A stretch of DNA of 63,169 nucleotides, taken from positions 1 through 63,169 of the forward strand of contig CALBZE010000094.1 in NCBI GenBank assembly GCA_937889645.1, read 5' to 3'. The translations under genes were made by a program, and so were the position numbers. Within the stretch, counting starts at the first letter, position 1. Each line of letters starts with the position of its first letter. This DNA comes from an uncultured bacterium (GTDB lineage: Bacteria; Gemmatimonadota; Gemmatimonadetes; Longimicrobiales; RSA9). A model generated the notes under the pieces. That model was given only the letters and a program-made list of their open reading frames with translations. It was not told the DNA's origin and did no database searches. Positions 25,055 to 34,212 of the stretch are shown piece after piece.

Positions 25055-25909
25055 ATGTTGAGCACATTCCTGGTCGCGGCGCTGGCCCTCGCCGCCCCGA
25101 CCGTTGCGTACGACACGACGTTCGCGGTGCCGCGAGACGCGCGCATCCACCTGCAGGACCTCAACGGCTCCGTCGAGGTTCGCACCTGGGACCGCGATGC
25201 GGTCCGGATCACGGTAGACACGAGGGCGGGCGACCGGATCGAGGTCCGGACCGTCGGCTCGGCCGTCAACATCAAGGCCGTCGGCCGATTCGGCCTGCCG
25301 CGCTCCGTCGACTACGTGGTGACGATCCCCGCCAGGGCCGCGCTTCGCGTCACCGGCCCATTCAGCGAAGTCTCGGTCGTCGGTGCCGGCGGCGACGTCT
25401 TCGTCGAAACCGTCCGCGGCGATGTGCACGTTCGCGGCGGCGCCGGCATCATCGAGCTCCGCTCGGTCCAGGGGGAGCTCGTCCTCGAAGACGCGCGCGG
25501 CAGCATCTTCCTGGCCGGCGTCAACGAGGGCATCCGCGCCTCGCGCGTGTCGGGGCCCATCCGCGTCGAGACGGTGAACGGTGAGATCCGGCTCGAGCGG
25601 ATCGACTCCGGCGACGTCGTCGCCTCCACCGTCAACGGGGCGGTCTCGTATCAGGGCGTCATCCGCGACGATGGGCGCTACTCCCTGACGACGCACAACG
25701 GGAGCGTGACGATCGACATCCCCGACGGCACCAACGCGACGCTCTCGGTCTCGACGTTCAACGGTGTGGTCGATTTCGGCCTGCCCGTCGCCCTCACCGA
25801 TTTCAGGCGCGGAGAGCGGTTCAACGTCACGCTGGGGCGCGGGACCGCTCGGATCGACCTCGAGTCGTTCAACGGAGCCATCCGGATCCGCCGCTCGACG
25901 AATCTCTGA
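25055..25909 (+). CDS. Exported DUF4097-family beta-helix protein (first copy)
   Basis: A 284-aa protein with a signal peptide (LSTFLVAALALAAPTVAY) and the DUF4097 fold, a right-handed beta-solenoid. Each rung carries a short NG turn: LNGSVEV, TVNGEIRL, TVNGAVSY, THNGSVTI, TFNGVVDF, SFNGAIRI. Such proteins are found widely downstream of ECF/anti-sigma pairs, but their function is unknown. It lies 15 bases after the anti-sigma gene and 14 before a second DUF4097 gene. Confidence 0.85.
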   Translation: MLSTFLVAALALAAPTVAYDTTFAVPRDARIHLQDLNGSVEVRTWDRDAVRITVDTRAGDRIEVRTVGSAVNIKAVGRFGLPRSVDYVVTIPARAALRVTGPFSEVSVVGAGGDVFVETVRGDVHVRGGAGIIELRSVQGELVLEDARGSIFLAGVNEGIRASRVSGPIRVETVNGEIRLERIDSGDVVASTVNGAVSYQGVIRDDGRYSLTTHNGSVTIDIPDGTNATLSVSTFNGVVDFGLPVALTDFRRGERFNVTLGRGTARIDLESFNGAIRIRRSTNL

Positions 25910-25923
25910 CAGGAGAAAAAGAA

Positions 25924-26724
25924 ATGAGAACCATGCAGAGGCACCGGTTGTCCCTCGCGGTCGGGATCGCCCTGGCCGCCGCGGCTCTCGCCGCTCCGAC
26001 CGCATACGCTCAGGATTTCACCTGGAACGGCCGCATCGCGGCCGGCAAGGCGGTCGAGATCAAAGGAGTCAACGGCTCGATCCGCGCCATCCCGGCGGAC
26101 GGAGACGATGTAGTGGTCGACGCGGTCAAGCGCGGCCGACGCAGCAATCCCGACGAGGTCGAGGTCGTCGTCCTCGAGCATGAGTGGGGGATCACCATCT
26201 GTGCGCTCTATCCGACGCCGCGCGGTGAACGTCCCAACGAATGCGCCCCCGGGGAGGGCGGCCGGATGAACACCCGCAACAACGACGTCCAGGTCGATTT
26301 CACGGTCCGGCTCCCGGCCGACGTCCGCTTCATCGCGCGGACCGTCAACGGTCGGGTTTCGGCGGAAGGGCTCGGCAGCGATGTCTACGCCGTCACCGTC
26401 AACGGCGACGTGGAGGTCGAGACGGCCGGCACCGTCGAGGCACGGACGGTGAACGGCTCGATCCGCGCCACGTTCGGCCGCGCCGACTGGACGGGCGACG
26501 TCGAGTTCAAGACCGTCAACGGCTCGATCACCCTGGAGCTGCCCGTCGACCTGGACGCCGACGTCAAAGCGACGACGGTGAACGGCAGCATCACGACGGA
26601 CTTCCCGCTCCTGGTCCAGGGGAAGCTGGCCCGGAATCGGCTGACCGGACGCGTGGGGCAGGGCGGCCGCGAGCTCTCGATCGAGACCGTGAACGGCTCG
26701 ATCCGGATCCGCAAGTCCACCTGA
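25924..26724 (+). CDS. Exported DUF4097-family protein (second copy)
   Basis: A 266-aa paralogue of the preceding gene with signal peptide ending AAPTAYAQ. It has a more regular solenoid: GVNGSIRA, TVNGRVSA, TVNGDVEV, TVNGSIRA, TVNGSITL, TVNGSITT, TVNGSIRI, seven rungs in all. An insertion with two cysteines (ITICALYPTPRGERPNECAPG) may form a disulfide. It is the last gene of the ECF operon. An envelope surface or scaffold role is inferred only. Confidence 0.85.
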   Translation: MRTMQRHRLSLAVGIALAAAALAAPTAYAQDFTWNGRIAAGKAVEIKGVNGSIRAIPADGDDVVVDAVKRGRRSNPDEVEVVVLEHEWGITICALYPTPRGERPNECAPGEGGRMNTRNNDVQVDFTVRLPADVRFIARTVNGRVSAEGLGSDVYAVTVNGDVEVETAGTVEARTVNGSIRATFGRADWTGDVEFKTVNGSITLELPVDLDADVKATTVNGSITTDFPLLVQGKLARNRLTGRVGQGGRELSIETVNGSIRIRKST

Positions 26725-26774
26725 CCCACCGGCGTGCCCCGGGCGCGGCGCCGCGCCCGGGACGCCCGGCGAGT

Positions 26775-27563
26775 TCACGCCGCGTCGGCGCCGCGAGCGT
26801 CGTCGGGCGCCGCATACGGCCGCGCCAGAGCCCGGTGCAGGAAGCCGAGCACGGCGCGGTCGAAGTCTTCCGATCTGTCGAAGGTGATCCCGTGGCCGGC
26901 GCCGTGGATCCGGGCCAGTTCTGCGCCCGGGATGCGCCGGACCAGCATCTCGACGAAGTCGTTCGGCACCACGGGGTCGCGCTTCCCCGCCACCACGAGC
27001 GTGGGACAGCGCACCCTGTGGGCATTGCGGGAGGGGTGGTGACGCGCGGCCCGGATCCACGTGCCGAAGAACGCCGTCGGCGACCCGTGGATGTAGTGCC
27101 TGGCCACGACCGGGGCCAGCGCGATCGGCTCCCGCCAGATGTCCCGGACGAAGCTGCGGACCTGCCGCAGCAGCCGGCACCGACCCGGGGCGCCGGTCGG
27201 CGTGACCAGCACCAGCGCCCGGGCGCGTGACGGCGCGAGGACGGCCGCCTCGAGCGCCGCCTGCGCCGCGAGCGAATGGCCGATCCAGACCACCCGCTCC
27301 AGGCCGAGCGCCATCGCGAGCGACACCAGCCACTCCGCCGTCGCCTCCACCGACAGGCCGAACCACGGGCCGCGGCTCCGCCCGAAGCCGGGTAGGTCCG
27401 GCGCAACCGCCGTGAATCCGGCTCTGGCGAACGCGCGGCAGTGACTGCGGAAGAACGCGCCCGACAGCCCCAGCCCGTGCACGAACACGACCGGCGGGCC
27501 CGCGCCCGCCGCGATGTAGCGTGCGGGCCGGCCGGCCACCTCGACCGTCGCCCTACGCAGCAC
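26775..27563 (-). CDS. Alpha/beta-fold hydrolase
   Basis: A 262-aa alpha/beta hydrolase. The oxyanion-hole HG is in VVFVHGLGLSGAFF. The nucleophile elbow is IGHSLAAQAAL, the acid D is in VAGKRDPVVP and the catalytic His is in IHGAGHGITF. The elbow is GHSLA instead of the usual GxSxG, with A in place of the last G. Substrate unknown (ester, lactone, epoxide or haloalkane are all possible). It overlaps the next upstream hydrolase gene by 11 bases, so they are one operon. Confidence 0.88.
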   Translation of the reverse strand: MLRRATVEVAGRPARYIAAGAGPPVVFVHGLGLSGAFFRSHCRAFARAGFTAVAPDLPGFGRSRGPWFGLSVEATAEWLVSLAMALGLERVVWIGHSLAAQAALEAAVLAPSRARALVLVTPTGAPGRCRLLRQVRSFVRDIWREPIALAPVVARHYIHGSPTAFFGTWIRAARHHPSRNAHRVRCPTLVVAGKRDPVVPNDFVEMLVRRIPGAELARIHGAGHGITFDRSEDFDRAVLGFLHRALARPYAAPDDARGADAA

Positions 27564-28317
27564 CGACCGCCGCTCCCTTCAGGAACGAGTGCACGAGCAC
27601 GTTGAACGCCCGCGGCCGGTCCACCATCGGGTTGTGCGAGGCGTCCGGGATTACGCGCAGCACCGCGCCGGGGATCGCGTCGGCCATGACCCAGGCGTGC
27701 GTGAGGGGCGTGAGCGGGTCGAGCCGGCCCCAGATGAGGAGCGTCGGGCTCCGGATCCGACTCAGGTACGGACGCACGTCGTCGGCCAGGATGTGCGCCG
27801 TCGTGCGCAGTATCGTTCGGGGGCCCGCCCGCAGGGCGTCGTGCACGATCGTGGGGAGGAACTCGGGGCGGCCCCACGAGCGCGGCGGCGCCGCCTCGAG
27901 GAGGAAACGCATCAGCTCTCCGACCGTGCGCCTCCGCGGGATCCCGGCCGCGCTCGCCAGCACCAGGCAGGCCACGCGCTCCGGGCGCTTCGCCGCCAGA
28001 TGGATCGAGATCTGCCCGCCCATCGAATGACCCACCACGTGCGGCCGCTCGATCTCGAGCGCGTCCAGCCACCCCACCAGCAGCTCCATCATCCCGGCGA
28101 TCCCGCCGGGCGGCACCGGCGCGCCACGGCTCCCGCCGAACCCGATCAGCTCCGGTATGTGCAGGCGGAAGTCGCCCATCAGCGCCGGCACCGTGAACCG
28201 CCACCACCGGTGCGACCCGGCGAGCCCGTGCAGCAGCACCACCGGCGGCCCCGCCCCGGCGTGCACCGAATGGAACCGGTAGCCCGCCACCTCCGTGTAC
28301 CGCTGAACCAGACCCAT
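27553..28317 (-). CDS. Alpha/beta-fold hydrolase
   Basis: A 254-aa hydrolase related to the downstream one. Key residues are HG in VVLLHGLAGSHRWW, the nucleophile elbow GHSMGGQIS, D in LIWGRLDPLTP, and His in DASHNPMVDRP. The pattern is that of meta-cleavage hydrolases and esterases. It is first in the two-gene hydrolase operon. Confidence 0.9.
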   Translation of the reverse strand: MGLVQRYTEVAGYRFHSVHAGAGPPVVLLHGLAGSHRWWRFTVPALMGDFRLHIPELIGFGGSRGAPVPPGGIAGMMELLVGWLDALEIERPHVVGHSMGGQISIHLAAKRPERVACLVLASAAGIPRRRTVGELMRFLLEAAPPRSWGRPEFLPTIVHDALRAGPRTILRTTAHILADDVRPYLSRIRSPTLLIWGRLDPLTPLTHAWVMADAIPGAVLRVIPDASHNPMVDRPRAFNVLVHSFLKGAAVGAA

Positions 28318-28758
28318 CTCCCCACTCCGCGGCGCCCCCAGTGGATCCGCCCGCGCCCGCGCGCTCGCGGCCGCTCGCCGACGTGGAGCGGCATCGCCGG
28401 CGTGGGTTCACCCGCGCCCGCGTGCTCGCGGCCGCTCGAGTCGGTGCTGCCCGGCCACCCGAGCCGTGCAACTCGCGCGCCCCGTCCACCGACCGGGCCG
28501 GGCCCGATTCTTCCAGTGCGCGCGCCTCCGGACGCGTCGCCGGGCGCACCGCTCGCGCAAGCACGTGGCGCTCCTCCGAGCCCCGCGTCGGCCGGCGACC
28601 GGCTCGCGCGCGCCGACCCCGGCCGCCGCCCCTGGCGCCTCGGTGGTCGCTCGCTATATTTGCCGCCGTTTTTTCGGCCGTCCCGGACGCGGTCCGCACA
28701 CGTTGCAGCCCGCGTGCGTGACGATTTGAGTCTGCCCACGAACGACGAGGAGGGTCGA
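28318..28758. other. Intergenic region with a 28-base direct repeat
   Basis: 441 bases between divergent genes. A 28-base unit at 28350-28377 recurs at 28411-28438 with one change; both end in GCTCGCGGCCGCTCG. Near the next gene there is TATATT (28655-28660) that could be a -10 box, followed by a T6 run (28669 on). No coding gene is supported. Confidence 0.55.
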
Positions 28759-29043
28759 TTGGCTCGTAAGAAGCACGATAGGTTCGCTAGCAAATCGCTG
28801 TTCGATCGGGCGCGCGATGAGCTCTTCAGCCACATCCACCGCTGCGACGTCATCGGCGCCACCGAGGAGCAGCAGATCGAGTGGATGGATGACACGCTCC
28901 AGTTCATGGCGGAACGCTATCCCGACCTTTCCCAGCGCGAGCTCGAAGAGCTCCGCACCCTGGGGCTGCGTTTCTGCCAGCCCGTCATCCCGCATGGCCG
29001 GCAGCGTGCCTCGGAGGACCAGGACGAGGCCAACGCCGCGTGA
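28759..29043 (+). CDS. Conserved small protein of unknown function
   Basis: A 94-aa acidic, helical protein that I do not recognise. TTG 28759 is chosen because GGAGGG stands 5 bases ahead; the protein then starts LARKKHDRFASKSLFDRARDELF. It has no membrane segment and no metal motif. One H-x-H (FSHIHRCDV) and a Cys near residue 33 are the only notable residues. The frame is open further upstream, without signals. Confidence 0.6.
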   Translation: MARKKHDRFASKSLFDRARDELFSHIHRCDVIGATEEQQIEWMDDTLQFMAERYPDLSQRELEELRTLGLRFCQPVIPHGRQRASEDQDEANAA

Positions 29044-29264
29044 TCCTGAAACCGAGCCGCCGCGCCCTGCTCGCCTGCGGGCGGCGGTCTCGGTGATCTT
29101 CGGGACGCACGGTCGCACTTGAATCGCGATCCTGCGTCCCGTTCTCGTTCGCCCCCGGTCGCATCGGTCGATCTCCGCCGCCATTCTGCGCCGGCCGTCC
29201 GCCCTCCCAAACATTCGTTTCCCCGGAACGACTATTGCGCTCAGCCTCCGCAGCGGAGGTGGCT

Positions 29265-29633
29265 ATGGCGACCAGATTCGGGACCGAGCGAGGGGTCGGC
29301 CCCTGGCCGGGGTTCGTGGACCCCCAGTTCTTCCAGGCTTTCTACGCGGGCACGACCGTGCCCTGTCACGTGGGGTGCGGCGGCACGGCCGAGGTCGTGC
29401 GCGTCGGTACCGTGGCGGATGGCGCCGGCGAGCTGTGGCTGGAGTGCGGGAGCTGCGCCCAACGGGTGCGGTACCTGGTGCCCCCGGCGTCTGACGACGA
29501 GATCCTGGCGGTCCGCCGGGCGCTGGAGGACGGCGGCGAGGCGGTGTGTCCGCGCCACGCGCGGCGCACTCCGCTGCACCCGCGGGGACGGCAGCTCGTC
29601 TGTCCCGAGTGTGGCGTTCGCTTCCGCGAATGA
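29265..29633 (+). CDS. Zinc-ribbon protein coupled to PBP2
   Basis: A 122-aa protein with eight potential zinc ligands: CHVGCGG, then CGSCAQR, then CPRHARR, then CPECGVRF at the end. These form two probable zinc knuckles or ribbons. ATG 29265 follows GGAGGT. Its TGA overlaps the PBP2 ATG (ATGA), so the two are made together. No known function; a role in envelope synthesis is suggested only by coupling. Confidence 0.75.
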   Translation: MATRFGTERGVGPWPGFVDPQFFQAFYAGTTVPCHVGCGGTAEVVRVGTVADGAGELWLECGSCAQRVRYLVPPASDDEILAVRRALEDGGEAVCPRHARRTPLHPRGRQLVCPECGVRFRE

Positions 29634-31549
29634 CGCGCGGGATGGTCAGGAACGGGCGGATCGAGCACCCGCGTACGCTCAGGCGACGGCGCAGCCAGGG
29701 GGCGCGGGCGGCGATCGCGGTCAGCGCCGCGGCGCTCACCTTCGCGCTGGGCAAGATCCAGCTCTTCACCACGGAGCACTACGCGCTGATCGCGAAGGAG
29801 AATCGGCTGCGTCCCGTGGTGGTGCCCGCTCCGCGCGGGACGATCTATGACCGGCACGGTCGCATCGTGGCGGAGAACGACGTCGGCTATCGGGTCCTCG
29901 TCATGCCGGCGCCGATGGACTCGATCCTGGCGGTGGTGGAGCGGCTCAGGCCGATCCTGGGGCTCACGGACGACGAGATCGAGCGGGCGCTCCGGAAGTA
30001 TCGGCGCGAGAGCCATCTCCCGATGGTCCTGGACCACGACGCGTCCTACTCCGCGGTCTCTCGTCTGCAGGAGCGACGTTTCCTCTTCCCGGGCGTGCTG
30101 ATCCACGAGTACCCGAAGCGCCGCTATCCGGCGGGCGCGGAGGTGGCGCACCTGGTCGGCTACGTGGCGGAGATCAGCGAAGCGGAGCTGGCGTTGCCGG
30201 AGTTCAGGGGCTACAGCCAGGGGCGTTGGATCGGCAAGGCCGGGATCGAGCGCTCGTACGAGCGGGTGTTAGGCGGCGAGCCCGGGATGCGTTATCTGGA
30301 GGTGGACGCGCTCGGCCGCATCAAGCGCTGGCTGCCGGAGGAGGCGGGTGTGCCGGCGATCCCGGGGCGAGACCTTCGGCTCTACCTGGACCTGGACCTG
30401 CAGCGGTACGTGGCCGAGTTGTTCCGCTCCATGGCGGCGGAGGCCGACATTCAGGACTTCCAGGCTGCGTTCGTCGCGATCGAGCCGGAGACGGGCGGCG
30501 TGCTCGCGTTGTATGCGACGCCGAACTTCGATCCCAACGCCTTCGTCGGCGGGATCCGGCCGGATCTCTGGCGGAAGCTCAACGAGGACCCCCTGGTGCC
30601 GCTCCTGAATCGCGCGAGCGGGGCCGCGCAGCCGCCGGGCTCGACGTTCAAGATGGCGACCGCCGCGATCGCCATGCAGCTCGGCCTCCTCAAGCCGGGC
30701 GACCGGATGCCGATCGCGTGCAAGGGAGGGTTGCGCTACGAGGGGCGGTACGCACGCTGCTGGATCGGGTCGGGGCACGGCTCGCTCGACCTGGTCGGCG
30801 CGATCAAGAATTCGTGCAACGTTTACTTCTATCAGGTTGCCATCAAGGTCGGGCTGGACCGCTTCCTCGAGATGGGCACGCGGATGGGGTTCAACGCGCC
30901 GACAGGGATCGACCTGCCGGACGAGCTGTCCAGCACCTTCCCGACCGACCGGGAGTGGTGGCAGAAACGGTGGGGTTACCGCCCGAACGAGAACGAGATC
31001 ATGTCGCTCTCGATCGGGCAGGGCGCTGTGAACCTGACGCCGCTCAAGCTCGCGCAGCTCTACGTCGCCGTCGCACGGCGGGACGGGAAGGCGCCGGTCC
31101 CGCGCATCGTCCGGACGAACGAGCCGCCGAAGGTGGGGCTGGACCTCGGGATCCGGGACGAACAGATCATGGTGCTGCGCAAGGGGCTGCGCCGCGTCGT
31201 CGGCCCGGGCGGCACCGCGGCGATGAGCCGGCTGCCGGTCTGGGACTTCATGGGCAAGACCGGGACGGCGCAGAACCCGCACGGCGACGATCACGCCTGG
31301 TTCGTAGGGATCGCGGGCCCGTGGGGAAAGGAGCCCGAGATCGTCGCCGCCATGCTCCTGGCGCACGGTGAGCACGGGTACGTCGCGTCGGGCGTCGTCG
31401 CGAACGCGGTCAACTTCTACCTGAACCGCAAGTACGGCCTGCCGTTCGATCGGTATCCGACGGTGCGCGACAGGCTGCCGCGCAACCTGCCGGTCGACTG
31501 GCGGTGGTACATGTCGGAAGTCGTCGATCCACCGGACCCGGAACCCTGA
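29630..31549 (+). CDS. mrdA: Penicillin-binding protein 2 (class B transpeptidase of the elongasome)
   Basis: A 639-aa class B PBP. A short N-terminal cytoplasmic part and one membrane helix (ARAAIAVSAAALTFALGKI) precede the pedestal domain (RPVVVPAPRGTIYDRHGRIVAEN). The transpeptidase domain has the active-site SxxK at S338-K341 (PGSTFKMA), SxN at S395 (KNSCNVYFYQ) and KTG at K543 (FMGKTGTAQ). It crosslinks peptidoglycan during sidewall growth, normally with a RodA-type partner that is not visible here. The gene is coupled to the zinc-ribbon gene upstream. Divisome PBP3 is the alternative, but the YEG-like motifs and GRWIGKAGIERSYE fit PBP2 better. Confidence 0.9.
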   Translation: MTRGMVRNGRIEHPRTLRRRRSQGARAAIAVSAAALTFALGKIQLFTTEHYALIAKENRLRPVVVPAPRGTIYDRHGRIVAENDVGYRVLVMPAPMDSILAVVERLRPILGLTDDEIERALRKYRRESHLPMVLDHDASYSAVSRLQERRFLFPGVLIHEYPKRRYPAGAEVAHLVGYVAEISEAELALPEFRGYSQGRWIGKAGIERSYERVLGGEPGMRYLEVDALGRIKRWLPEEAGVPAIPGRDLRLYLDLDLQRYVAELFRSMAAEADIQDFQAAFVAIEPETGGVLALYATPNFDPNAFVGGIRPDLWRKLNEDPLVPLLNRASGAAQPPGSTFKMATAAIAMQLGLLKPGDRMPIACKGGLRYEGRYARCWIGSGHGSLDLVGAIKNSCNVYFYQVAIKVGLDRFLEMGTRMGFNAPTGIDLPDELSSTFPTDREWWQKRWGYRPNENEIMSLSIGQGAVNLTPLKLAQLYVAVARRDGKAPVPRIVRTNEPPKVGLDLGIRDEQIMVLRKGLRRVVGPGGTAAMSRLPVWDFMGKTGTAQNPHGDDHAWFVGIAGPWGKEPEIVAAMLLAHGEHGYVASGVVANAVNFYLNRKYGLPFDRYPTVRDRLPRNLPVDWRWYMSEVVDPPDPEP

Positions 31550-31661
31550 CGCGGGTCGGCCGTATCACCACGAAGGAGCGGCCCACCGGGCCCGGCGTGG
31601 CCACGGTCCCGGACGCCCGGTCCGGGCCGGTCCACGGCCCACCGTCCGAAAGGAGGCGACC

Positions 31662-32012
31662 ATGTCCCTGCGGCGGTTCTCTCCCGTCCTCCCGTTCCTG
31701 CTCTTCGTCGCCGCGGGCATCACCCCGGTGCGGACGTTCCCGGAGCCGGCGCGCGTCGTGGTCCAGAACGGCACGTACTCCTCCCTACAGATTTCCGTCG
31801 CCGATGAGGCGGGTAGGGAATCGTCGCTCGGTCAGGCGCCGCCCGAGTTCACCAACACGCTGCTCATTCGGGAGCCGCTCCCGGAGGGCGCCGTCCGCTT
31901 CATAGCCCGGCTCGTGGGCGAGTCCGAGGTGCTCTACCGATCCAACCCGGTAAGGCTCAGCCCCGGCGCGCGACTGGTCTGGCGGCTCCCGGAGAACCAG
32001 CTCGAACGGTAG
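31662..32012 (+). CDS. Small exported protein of unknown function
   Basis: A 116-aa protein with an N-terminal signal or membrane helix (FSPVLPFLLFVAAGITPV). The mature part is about 90 residues of beta-type sequence: ARVVVQNGTYSSLQISV, then VRFIARLVGESEVLYRSNPV. The start is ATG 31662, preceded by AAAGGAGG. It lies in the same direction as PBP2 but 112 bases away. I do not recognise a family. Confidence 0.65.
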   Translation: MSLRRFSPVLPFLLFVAAGITPVRTFPEPARVVVQNGTYSSLQISVADEAGRESSLGQAPPEFTNTLLIREPLPEGAVRFIARLVGESEVLYRSNPVRLSPGARLVWRLPENQLER

Positions 32013-32137
32013 CGCCACGCGGGGGTGGCCGCCGGCGGAGCCGGTGAGTAAATTGTGAGCCGTTGCCCCGTTGGCATCCTCTTCCCGGTCCCCACGTCTT
32101 GCGAACCTGATCTCGACGTAGAGAGGAGGCGCAGAGC

Positions 32138-33205
32138 ATGGCCACACCGTTCCTCAGCTCGGAGGAGTACGATGAGCGCGCGCATCGGCTGTACAACGCC
32201 GGCGACTACGACCGGGCGCTCGAGACGCTGAAGGAAGGGTTGGTCCTCTACCCGCATTCCGTTGACCTCCACGTGGGGCTCGGATACACGCGAATGGCGC
32301 GGGAGGAATTCGCATGGGCGCGGCAGTCGTTCGAGACCGCGATCGCGCTCGAGCCCGACCACGAGGATGCGCTGGTCGGGCTCGGCGAGGTGCTGCTGCG
32401 CCTCGGCCGTCACCAGGAGGCGATCGCGCTGTTCGACCGCGTTCGCCGGGGCGGCGGCGCCGACGACCTCGACCTGCTCCTCTCGATGGGGCGCGCGCTC
32501 TACCGCGCCGAGCTGTTCGAGGAAGCGTGCGGCGTCTTCGTCGAAGCCACGGAGCTGCACCCGGACAGTGCGGACGCCCACGCGGCGCTCGGCTACACAT
32601 TGCACCGCCTCGGTCGCGCCGGCGCGGCTCGCCGTGAGCTCCGCCGCGCGCTGCGACTCGATCCACAGCTCCACGAGGCAAGGATTTACCTCGGCCATCT
32701 GCTCTACGAGCGGGGCGAGCACGAGGCCGCGCTCCGTCAATTCGAGCGCGTACCGACGTCCGATCACTGGGATCCGCTCGCCCTGTGGCGCCTCGTCGAG
32801 TTGAAGCAGTCGATCGATGGCCTGCGCCCCGGCCACCCCCTCCTCGCGGAGTGGGAGGCGCGCCGGCAGGAGATCGAAGCCACGGCCGATCCGATCGACG
32901 CGCTGTTGGCCGAGATCGAGAGGGGCGTCCACGAGCCCGAGGCCGAGGAGGACGTACCGGTCGATCGCGACACCGTGATCCACCGGATCCGCCTCCCGGA
33001 CGGGCAGACGTACCACGGGAGCTGGCTCGACATCGTGCGCCAGCTTCGCGACGCGATCGGCTCTCCCGGCGAGTCCGTTGCACAGTTCATGCGGCGCCAG
33101 GCCGACGAACAGCGTGCACGGACGGGGATCGGCATTCCGTCGGACGATCCCGAGGCGTTCCTCCGTGCCAGTGCGCGCGCGGGGCTGCTGTGGATCGAGT
33201 GCTGA
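32138..33205 (+). CDS. TPR-repeat protein
   Basis: A 355-aa protein with at least five tetratricopeptide repeats over residues 10-220: YNAGDYDRALETLKEGLVLYP, FAWARQSFETAIALEPD, GRHQEAIALFDRV, FEEACGVFVEATELHPD, GRAGAARRELRRALRLDP. The C-terminal 100 residues are acidic and helical with a conserved-looking IHRIRLPDGQTYHGSWLDIV segment. It is cytoplasmic. GGAGG precedes ATG 32138. It starts a three-gene operon (4-base spacings) with a membrane TPR protein and a zinc-ribbon protein. Confidence 0.85.
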   Translation: MATPFLSSEEYDERAHRLYNAGDYDRALETLKEGLVLYPHSVDLHVGLGYTRMAREEFAWARQSFETAIALEPDHEDALVGLGEVLLRLGRHQEAIALFDRVRRGGGADDLDLLLSMGRALYRAELFEEACGVFVEATELHPDSADAHAALGYTLHRLGRAGAARRELRRALRLDPQLHEARIYLGHLLYERGEHEAALRQFERVPTSDHWDPLALWRLVELKQSIDGLRPGHPLLAEWEARRQEIEATADPIDALLAEIERGVHEPEAEEDVPVDRDTVIHRIRLPDGQTYHGSWLDIVRQLRDAIGSPGESVAQFMRRQADEQRARTGIGIPSDDPEAFLRASARAGLLWIEC

Positions 33206-33209
33206 ACGG

Positions 33210-34208
33210 ATGACCGAATCCTCGCGCGTGCTTCGCCCCCTTGACCAGGCGGAGCACGCGATCCATATGCTGGAGGAGTACCGCACGAGCGACGAGCTCG
33301 GACGCGCCGTCGTCGAAACCTGGCATGCCGTCGATCGCTCCTTGCGGTTGCTGCTGCGTTCCGATCCGGACGCCCCGGACGAACTTCGCCTCGCGGCGCT
33401 CTCCCCGGACGAGCTGCCCTTCGACCGGCTCCTGGATGCCTTGCGCCGGCGCGAGCTGATCTCGCTCGAGCTGGCGGGCTCCGCCCACGAGTTCGAGCGC
33501 GTCGCCGAACGCGCGATGCGCGGCGAGGTCCGCGCGGCCGACGGCGACGTCGCGCGCCGCGTCGTCTCCCGCCTCCGCGAGGAGGTGACGGCCCGGCCGC
33601 CGGTCGCGGCCGAGCGCGAGCCGCTCGTGGCCGCGGGAGCCGGGGACGAGGTGGCGGGGATCGAGGCCGAATCGGATGCGACGTTGCCACCGGAACGTTG
33701 GGCCGGGGCGCGGCGCCTCACGATCGCGGCCGCCGTCGTATCGATCCTCGTCCTCGTCGCCTTCGTCTTCGTGCTGCTGCGATGGTTCGACGACAGGATG
33801 GAGAGCGCCATGGCCGCGTTCGCGGCCGGTCGCCTGGACGAGGCCGAGGCCACGTTCCAGGACATCCTCGAAGATGCGCCGGAGGATGTGACCGTGCTCC
33901 TCTACCTGGGTCGAATCAATCGCCGGCAGGGCGACCACGCCGCGGCCGCCGATTACCTCAGGCGCGCGGCCCGGTCGGCGCCCGACGACCCGGTCGTCCG
34001 CCGGGAGCTCGGCCACCTGTTCATGGACCTGGAGCGGCCGGCCGCGGCGGCAGAACAGTACCGGCGCGCGCTCGAAGCGAATCCCGGCGACGAGCGGGCC
34101 TGGATCGGCCTGATCCTCGCCCTGCGCGCCGCGGGCGATCCCAGGGCCGAGGAAGTGCTGCGGCAGGCGCCATCGACAGTACGTGCCGTTCTCACGACAG
34201 GGGAATGA
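33210..34208 (+). CDS. Membrane-anchored TPR protein
   Basis: A 332-aa protein. The N-terminal 165 residues are helical and acidic (LDQAEHAIHMLEEYRTSDEL, then HAVDRSLRLLLRSDPDAPDELRL). One membrane helix (RLTIAAAVVSILVLVAFVFVLL) is around residues 170-190. The C-terminal part has three TPRs (AAGRLDEAEATFQDILEDAP, RQGDHAAAADYLRRAARSAP, ERPAAAAEQYRRALEANPGD), probably on the outer face. ATG 33210 is four bases past the previous stop. It probably assembles a protein complex at the membrane together with its neighbours. Confidence 0.78.
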   Translation: MTESSRVLRPLDQAEHAIHMLEEYRTSDELGRAVVETWHAVDRSLRLLLRSDPDAPDELRLAALSPDELPFDRLLDALRRRELISLELAGSAHEFERVAERAMRGEVRAADGDVARRVVSRLREEVTARPPVAAEREPLVAAGAGDEVAGIEAESDATLPPERWAGARRLTIAAAVVSILVLVAFVFVLLRWFDDRMESAMAAFAAGRLDEAEATFQDILEDAPEDVTVLLYLGRINRRQGDHAAAADYLRRAARSAPDDPVVRRELGHLFMDLERPAAAAEQYRRALEANPGDERAWIGLILALRAAGDPRAEEVLRQAPSTVRAVLTTGE

Positions 34209-34212
34209 TCAC

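Noticed and set aside
26000..26724. The repeated GTGAACGGCTCGATC-type words as a DNA repeat array or CRISPR
   Set aside because: They follow codon periodicity and encode the VNGSI rungs of a DUF4097 protein; spacers are coding.
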